Source of the DNA: Penaeus vannamei
Taxonomy: Eukaryota > Arthropoda > Malacostraca > Decapoda > Penaeidae
Direction of reading: 5' to 3'
Length of the DNA stretch: 15,000 nt
Assembly (NCBI RefSeq): GCF_042767895.1
Contig: NC_091576.1
Span: 6,687,065 to 6,702,064, forward strand
A model generated the notes under the pieces. It had not been told where the DNA came from. It saw only the letters and a program-made list of their open reading frames with translations, and did no database searches. This document shows, piece after piece, positions 10,257 through 15,000 of the stretch (position 1 is the stretch's first letter; each line of letters opens with the position of its first letter). A program made the position numbers and the translations under genes.

Positions 10257-12622
10257 GCTAACGCCTCCCTTGTACCGCCCCGAGCCCCGCTAACGCCTCC
10301 CTTGTACCGCCCCGAGCCCCGCTAACGCCTCCCTTGTACCGCCCCGAGCCCCGCTAACGCCTCCCTTGTACCGCCCCGAGCCCCGCTAACGCCTCCCTTG
10401 TACCGCCCCGAGCCCCGCTAACGCCTCCCTTGTACCGCCCCGAGCCCCGCTAACGCCTCCCTTGTACCGCCCCGAGCCCCGCTAACGCCTCCCTTGTACC
10501 GCCCCGAGCCCCGCTAACGCCTCCCTTGTACCGCCCCGAGCCCCGCTAACGCCTCCCTTGTACCGCCCCGAGCCCCGCTAACGCCTCCCTTGTACCGCCC
10601 CGAGCCCCGCTAACGCCTCCCTTGTACCGCCCCGAGCCCCGCTAACGCCTCCCTTGTACCGCCCCGAGCCCCGCTAACGCCTCCCTTGTACCGCCCCGAG
10701 CCCCGCTAACGCCTCCCTTGTACCGCCCCGAGCCCCGCTAACGCCTCCCTTGTACCGCCCCGAGCCCCGCTAACGCCTCCCTTGTACCGCCCCGAGCCCC
10801 GCTAACGCCTCCCTTGTACCGCCCCGAGCCCCGCTAACGCCTCCCTTGTGCCGCCCCGAGCCCCGCTAACGCCTCCCTTGTGCCGCCCCGAGCCCCGCTA
10901 ACGCCTCCCTTGTGCCGCCCCGAGCCCCGCTAACGCCTCCCTTGTGCCGCCCCGAGCCCCGCTAACGCCTCCCTTGTACCGCCCCGAGCCCCGCTAACGC
11001 CTCCCTTGTACCGCCCCGAGCCCCGCTAACGCCTCCCTTGTACCGCCCCGAGCCCCGCTAACGCCTCCCTTGTACCGCCCCGAGCCCCGCTAACGCCTCC
11101 CTTGTACCGCCCCGAGCCCCGCTAACGCCTCCCTTGTACCGCCCCGAGCCCCGCTAACGCCTCCCTTGTACCGCCCCGAGCCCCGCTAACGCCTCCCTTG
11201 TACCGCCCCGAGCCCCGCTAACGCCTCCCTTGTACCGCCCCGAGCCCCGCTAACGCCTCCCTTGTACCGCCCCGAGCCCCGCTAACGCCTCCCTTGTACC
11301 GCCCCGAGCCCCGCTAACGCCTCCCTTGTACCGCCCCGAGCCCCGCTAACGCCTCCCTTGTACCGCCCCGAGCCCCGCTAACGCCTCCCTTGTACCGCCC
11401 CGAGCCCCGCTAACGCCTCCCTTGTACCGCCCCGAGCCCCGCTAACGCCTCCCTTGTACCGCCCCGAGCCCCGCTAACGCCTCCCTTGTACCGCCCCGAG
11501 CCCCGCTAACGCCTCCCTTGTACCGCCCCGAGCCCCGCTAACGCCTCCCTTGTACCGCCCCGAGTCCCGCTAACGCCTCCCTTGTACCGCCCCGAGCCCC
11601 GCTAACGCCTCCCTTGTGCCGCCCCGAGCCCCGCTAACGCCTCCCTTGTGCCGCCCCGAGCCCCGCTAACGCCTCCCTTGTACCGCCCCGAGCCCCGCTA
11701 ACGCCTCCCTTGTACCGCCCCGAGCCCCGCTAACGCCTCCCTTGTACCGCCCCGAGCCCCGCTAACGCCTCCCTTGTACCGCCCCGAGCCCCGCTAACGC
11801 CTCCCTTGTACCGCCCCGAGCCCCGCTAACGCCTCCCTTGTACCGCCCCGAGCCCCGCTAACGCCTCCCTTGTACCGCCCCGAGCCCCGCTAACGCCTCC
11901 CTTGTGCCGCCCCGAGCCCCGCTAACGCCTCCCTTGTACCGCCCCGAGCCCCGCTAACGCCTCCCTTGTGCCGCCCCGAGCCCCGCTAACGCCTCCCTTG
12001 TACCGCCCCGAGCCCCGCTAACGCCTCCCTTGTGCCGCCCCGAGCCCCGCTAACGCCTCCCTTGTACCGCCCCGAGCCCCGCTAACGCCTCCCTTGTACC
12101 GCCCCGAGCCCCGCTAACGCCTCCCTTGTATCGCCCCGAGCCCCGCTAACGCCTCCCTTGTACCGCCCCGAGCCCCGCTGACGCCTCCCTTGGACCGCCC
12201 CGGGCCCCGCTAACGCCTCCCTTGTACCGCCCCCAGCCCCGCTAACGCCTCCCTTGTACCGCCCCGCGCCCCGCTAACGCCTCCCTTGTACCGCCCCGAG
12301 CCCCGCTAACGCCTCCCTTGTACCGCCCCGAGCCCCGCTAACGCCTCCCTTGTACCGCCCCGAGCCCCGCTAACGCCTCCCTTGTTCCGCCCCGACGCCC
12401 GCCAACGCCTCCCTTGTCCCGCCCCGAGCCCCGCCAACGCCTCCCTTGTACCGCCCCGAGCCCCGCTAACGCCTCCCTTGTACCGCCCCGAGCCCCGCTA
12501 ACGCCTCCCTTGTACCGCCCCGAGCCCTCCCTCCCTCCCCCTCCTCCCCCCCCGAGCCCCGCTAACGCCTCCCTTGTACCGCCCCGAGCCCCGCTAACGC
12601 CTCCCTTGTACCGCCCCGACAG
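10245..12622. repeat. 32-bp GC-rich minisatellite, 74 register slots
   Basis: The unit is GCTAACGCCTCCCTTGTACC followed by GCCCCGAGCCCC. Counting GCTAAC starts, slots fall at 10257 + 32k for k = 0 to 73 without any register slip that I can find. Most units are identical. Variants: A to G in TTGTACC at k = 18-21, 42, 43, 51, 53 and 55; GAGTCCC before k = 41; several changes in k = 58-68 near the exon (CTGAC at 12177, CCAAC at 12401 and 12433). Slot k = 71 (12529-12560) is replaced by pyrimidine-rich sequence of exactly one unit length. Each typical unit holds TAA on the + strand and TAG on the - strand, and 32 is not divisible by 3, so the array cannot be coding. The G-rich strand is the minus strand. 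Confidence 0.97.
12593..12622 (+). promoter_or_regulatory. Branchpoint, pyrimidine tract and 3' splice site formed by the last minisatellite unit
   Basis: The last repeat unit has GCTAAC at 12593-12598, whose second A (12597) fits the yUnAy branchpoint consensus. The pyrimidine-rich GCCTCCCTT follows, and then CCGCCCCGACAG, where the exon begins at 12623. The putative branch A is 26 nt before the exon, within the usual range. Other units end in CGAG; this one reads CGACAG, two bases longer, which gives a CAG acceptor. The splice border is fixed by the channel protein (GNY|FFTA); the branchpoint itself is inferred from consensus. Confidence 0.75.
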
Positions 12623-12796
12623 TTTTTTACGGCCACCTTCAGTATCGAGTGCTTCGCCAAGATCATCGCCATGAGCCCCAAGTATTACCTCCAAGAAGGG
12701 TGGAATATCTTCGACTTCATCATCGTGGCGCTGTCGTTGCTCGAGCTGGGTCTCGCCAACGTGTCTGGCCTGTCGGTGTTGAGGTCGTTTCGATTG
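12623..12796 (+). CDS. para: Sodium channel exon: domain II S2, S3 and first half of S4
   Basis: This 174-nt exon encodes exactly 58 residues in phase 0, beginning FFTATFSIECFAK directly after GNY of the preceding exon and ending VLRSFRL. S2 contains FSIE, the aromatic-x-x-acid pair of the gating charge transfer centre (Phe6, Glu9). The S2-S3 loop has MSPKYYLQEGWN. S3 has Asp31 in NIFDFIIVALSLLEL. The start of the S4 voltage sensor carries Arg54 and Arg57. The acceptor is the CAG at 12620-12622, created inside the last unit of a minisatellite; the donor is GTGAGT at 12797. The exon has much higher GC content than its AT-rich surroundings further upstream. The open frame continues into the intron to about 13095, but that part loses all similarity to the family. 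The assignment is very secure. Confidence 0.96.
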
Positions 12797-12814
12797 GTGA
12801 GTGTGGGCGGGGTG

Positions 12815-12846
12815 CTGGGGTCCTGGGGTCCTGGGGTCCTGGGGTC
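12815..12846 (+). repeat. Four CTGGGGTC copies with G-quadruplex pattern beside a splice donor
   Basis: CTGGGGTC occurs at 12815, 12823, 12831 and 12839. The four GGGG runs (12817-12844) are separated by identical TCCT loops, the classic intramolecular G-quadruplex pattern, on the transcribed (sense) strand. The first GGGG lies 20 nt past the donor at 12797. G-runs in this position are known in animals to act as intronic splicing enhancers; that role here is inferred. Confidence 0.85.
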
Positions 12847-13500
12847 CTTTCAGCGAGAGTGGGGGCAGTTCTTTTTCATTTTCTTCAGTGGGAGCAAGGC
12901 CTTAATTGCTTCTATAGTGACGGCGGGGTCCTGGGGTCCTTTCAGCGAGTGGAGCGGTCCCTCTTCATTTTCTTCAGTGGGACCAAGGCTTCATTGCTTC
13001 TACAGTGTAGGCGGGGTCCTGGGGTCCTTTCAATGAGTGGGGGAAGTTCTTTTTCATTTTCTTCAGTGGGAGCAAGACCTTCATTTTTTCTATAGTTAGA
13101 GTGGGGGCCCTGTTTTCCTGTATTAATTTAATGTTAACGGGCATAAGGTGTTTCTATTGGTGAGTGAGGGCTTCCCCTTTTCATTTTCTTCAGTGGGAGC
13201 AAGGCCTTAATTGTTTTTATAGTGAAATCGGGGGCCTTGTTTTCCTGTATTAATTTAGCGTCAGTGAGTCTAAGGCGTTGTGATTGATGAGTGAGAGCGA
13301 GGTCCTGGGTTCCTCTTAGCGAAAGGGAGGCCATTTCCTTTTGATTTTCTTCAGTGACAGCAAAACCAATTTTTTCCTATAGTGAGAACGGGGACCTTGT
13401 TTTCCTGTGGTGAAAGGAGGGTCCCGGTGTTGCTTTAGTGTTAATGAGGCATAAGGGGTTTCTTTGGCGAGATCAGGGCCCCATGTTCCCTTTAGTGAGA
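12840..13500. repeat. Degraded tandem family of about 89-bp units with acceptor-like motifs
   Basis: A shared block, TTCATTTTCTTCAGTGGGA followed by GCAAGGC, has its CAG at 12886, 12975, 13064, 13191 and 13352 (spacings 89, 89, 127, 161; the last copy is diverged). The first three units begin GGGGTCCTTTCA. A second block, TGTTTTCCTGTATTAATTTA, appears at 13111 and 13238 with a diverged copy at 13398. Each unit holds a polypyrimidine-CAG that mimics a 3' splice site, but no channel-like coding sequence follows it. Confidence 0.8.
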
Positions 13501-13835
13501 TCAAGGTCACCTATTTCATCTTTAGCAAGAACGGGACCCCCTGTTTTCTTTAGTGAGAGCAAGGTCGCCCTCATAAGAAGATCTGGGCTCCCTTTTTCTA
13601 TTGTCAGAATGAGATCGTTAGTGAGAACGATCACAATTTTTGCTTACACTGAGGTTTTTTTCGTTTCCTCTCACTGCCTTCAGTGCCTCATAAAACAGTC
13701 AAAAAATCCTGTGCTCATATTTTGATAATATTCCATTCATCATACGTTGAGTCATTGCATGCCACGTGTGTGAAGGAAGATCTGCACTTCCCCGCAGCTG
13801 TTCTTACGGTAACCCTCTTCCTCTCCCCTCTCCAG

Positions 13836-13998
13836 CTTCGTGTCTTCAAACTGGCGAAGTCTTGGCCGACACTCAATCTCCTCATTTCCATCATGGGTAA
13901 GACCGTTGGCGCCTTGGGTAACCTGACCTTCGTCTTGTGTATTATCATCTTCATTTTCGCCGTGATGGGCATGCAGCTCTTCGGCAAGAATTACACAG
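13836..13998 (+). CDS. para: Sodium channel exon: end of S4, S4-S5 linker and S5 of domain II
   Basis: This 163-nt exon gives 54 codons plus one base (phase 1 end, ACA G|gtgagt). It starts LRVFKLAKSWPTLN, completing S4 with Arg2, Lys5 and Lys8. The S4-S5 linker (LLISIMGKTVGALGNL) and S5 (TFVLCIIIFIFAVMGMQLFG) follow. It matches the segment encoded in insect para genes by a pair of mutually exclusive exons (c/d, or A1/A2). Residues aligned with the house-fly pyrethroid-site positions M918, L925, T929 and L932 are Met (13893-13895), Leu (13914-13916), Thr (13926-13928) and Leu (13935-13937), the sensitive state. Lys and Val occupy the 920 and 922 positions. Only one copy is seen here. Confidence 0.96.
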
Positions 13999-14190
13999 GT
14001 GAGTGCCCAACCCTCGGGAAGGGAGGCTGTTCTGGCACTCCCCCAAATGCCGTAATTTCCTTTGAGAATGAATCTTTGTTCTATGTCCATAACTATCTCA
14101 ATTATAAAAAGGAATTGTTGTAACTGGTCCCATATATAACGACACAAACGCGAGACCAACGGCTGAACAAACACCCCCACTTCGTTCCAG
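13999..14190 (+). other. para: Short 192-bp intron between S5 and pore-loop exons
   Basis: The donor GTGAGT at 13999 and acceptor CGTTCCAG ending at 14190 bound a short intron with no repeats. It interrupts an Asp codon after its first base (G|AC), and both flanking exons agree on that phase. In-frame stops occur inside it, for example the TAA near 14121, where the readthrough frame ends. Confidence 0.92.
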
Positions 14191-14387
14191 ACAACGTGAG
14201 TCGCTTCAAGCCGAGCTCCGACGGCCAACTGCCGCGCTGGAACTTCATAGATTTCATGCACTCGTTCATGATCGTGTTCCGGGTGCTGTGCGGAGAGTGG
14301 ATCGAGAGTATGTGGGACTGCATGCTGGTCGGCGACTGGTCGTGCATCCCCTTCTTCTTGGCCACTGTCGTCATCGGAAACTTGGTC
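14191..14387 (+). CDS. para: Sodium channel exon: domain II pore loop and most of S6
   Basis: This 197-nt exon contributes two bases of a split Asp codon and then 65 codons, NVSRFKPSSDGQLPRWNF through IGNLV. It encodes the extracellular S5-P loop, the P-helix MHSFMIVFRVLCGEW and the start of S6, FFLATVVIGNLV. The Glu in CGEW (14295-14297) aligns with the domain II Glu of the DEKA selectivity filter, so this is a Na+ rather than a Ca2+ channel (supported by the domain's overall match). The residue aligned with house-fly kdr position L1014 is Leu (TTG at 14382-14384), and the one at I1011 is Ile. The donor GTAAGT at 14388 interrupts S6 after the residue aligned with V1015; the next exon, with the rest of S6, is outside the window. 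The same intron position is known in insect para genes. Confidence 0.96.
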
Positions 14388-15000
14388 GTAAGTGCCCCCC
14401 TGTTCTCTTTGTTTTGGGCGGAGTTAAAGTGAAGAGAAAGGGAGTGAAAGGGACTCCATGTTGTAAAGAGGGAAAGAAATGCCTGTGGTTGGCTTCGCGT
14501 ATTTATTTATGTCCGTTTGGAGGGCGGGCACGGAACGCCCCGTTATGCCCGAGACGAGTTTATTGGATGGTGAGACTCGTAGGGAAGGCGGGAGGCGGGG
14601 CATGAGCCCGGACGGGGCGGGGCGGGGCGGAGCGAGCGACATGGGGGAGGAGCTTCGGAAGAAACGTTGCGGGTGGGATGCTTCGCGTTTCCTTTTTGTG
14701 GAAAAATCAGTTACTTCTTAATCTGTAATCGGTCAGTAAATAAAATGATTAAAATATAATCATTATGCAAGTCTAGACCAGAATATAAGTAAATTTGATA
14801 TAATATAGAGAAAGCTGTCAATGTAATTAACATTTTCACAATTCTTCTTCACTCCATATTCCGAAATTGTTTACAAAATGAAATAAACTTCTGTCGATAA
14901 GCCACGCCTCCCCCATGTAATAAAACATATGAGCAAATCACGAAATGGAATGAATAGATTAAATAGGTAAATAACGAATAGAGTAGATAGATAAATATTT
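14388..15000 (+). other. para: Start of the intron within domain II S6
   Basis: This begins with GTAAGT and continues past the window end. The first 310 bp are G-rich and moderately GC-rich, including a GGGGC repeat near 14613-14632. From about 14700 it becomes AT-rich with no recognisable coding segment. The continuation of S6 (expected to start with a Val codon) is not found before 15000. Confidence 0.85.
14613..14632 (+). repeat. GGGGC repeat in the S6 intron
   Basis: Three GGGGC copies with adjoining GG runs lie within a GC-rich patch (about 14520-14660). This has G-quadruplex potential and also resembles GC-box sequence. No promoter evidence beyond composition was seen. Confidence 0.6.

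Larger units (their letters stand above)
6644..12622 (+). other. para: 5979-bp intron between S1 and S2-S4 exons of domain II
   Basis: The borders are GTAAGT at 6644 and CAG at 12620-12622, and both flanking codons are complete (phase 0). The first 260 bp are C-rich with CCCCTCCC runs. Then follow (TG)n tracts, an AT-rich central part (about 7150-9790, no exon seen), (TATC)n/(TC)n, a C-rich stretch at about 10180-10250, and the 32-bp minisatellite that fills the last 2.4 kb. The stretches 7190-7550, 7630-8450 and 8720-9790 hold no gene I can support. The part at 7627-7900 is a decayed TG-rich tract. Homologous domain II exons on both sides make the intron assignment firm. Confidence 0.9.
12797..13835 (+). 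other. para: 1039-bp intron splitting the domain II S4 segment
   Basis: The borders are GTGAGT at 12797 and CTCTCCAG ending at 13835, phase 0. The intron contains a four-copy CTGGGGTC repeat just after the donor and a degraded tandem family of about 89-bp units to about 13500; both are listed separately. The remaining 13500-13835 looks unique, with an ordinary pyrimidine-rich acceptor. I searched it by eye for a second, alternative copy of the S4-S5 exon and saw none. Confidence 0.88.

Noticed and set aside
10245..12620. CRISPR-like array
   Set aside because: The 32-bp units are contiguous with no variable spacers, within an intron of an animal gene; it is a minisatellite.
12338..12694. Minus-strand Gly/Arg-rich frame (and the + strand Pro-rich frame at 12414-12674) over the 32-bp array
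   Set aside because: Typical units carry stops on both strands; these frames stay open only because three units near the exon lost the TAA, and the minus frame overlaps the real sodium-channel exon.
12797..13095. Extension of the S2-S4 exon reading frame past the donor
   Set aside because: Family similarity stops exactly at FRL and resumes at 13836 with LRVFKL; a canonical donor and acceptor lie at those points.
14580..14660. GC-box promoter in the last intron
   Set aside because: Only GGGGC repeats and high GC content; no initiator, TATA or following coding exon was seen.

Overview
The window carries part of one eukaryotic gene, on the + strand: the domain II module of a para-type voltage-gated sodium channel. 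Four exons with canonical AG/GT borders and mutually compatible phases (6387-6643, 12623-12796, 13836-13998, 14191-14387) encode, in order, the end of the domain I-II linker plus S1, S2-S3 and the start of S4, the rest of S4 with the S4-S5 linker and S5, and the pore loop with most of S6. The first and last coding segments join exons that lie outside the window. The protein is clearly arthropod-like. Together with an extraordinary density of long microsatellites (TA, AC/TG, TC, ATT/AAT), this suggests a decapod crustacean, most likely a penaeid shrimp; the species is inferred, not proven.

Layout: 1-6386 is the 3' part of a very long intron. It holds (TA)n and (AC)n tracts, a less AT-biased unassigned stretch at about 640-1960, and two large ATT/AAT fields (about 2580-3490 and 4120-4980) with opposite strand bias in their purest parts. 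The intron 6644-12622 (5979 bp) has a C-rich start, two (TG)n tracts, a decayed 10-bp repeat, (TATC)n/(TC)n and finally a 2.4-kb GC-rich 32-bp minisatellite that runs straight into the 3' splice site. The intron 12797-13835 begins with a four-copy GGGG repeat 20 nt past the donor, followed by a degraded family of about 89-bp repeats. The intron 13999-14190 is short. From 14388 onward another intron begins, with a GGGGC repeat.

The most unusual structure is the minisatellite at 10245-12622. Each 32-bp unit carries a branchpoint-like CTAAC, a pyrimidine-rich stretch and an AG, so it looks like an intron 3' end copied about 73 times. The final unit, altered from GAG to GACAG, supplies the apparent branchpoint, pyrimidine tract and acceptor for the S2-S4 exon. 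Use of a typical upstream unit's AG would put an in-frame TAA two codons downstream. No bacterial genes, CRISPR arrays, tRNA/rRNA genes or intact transposons were recognised.
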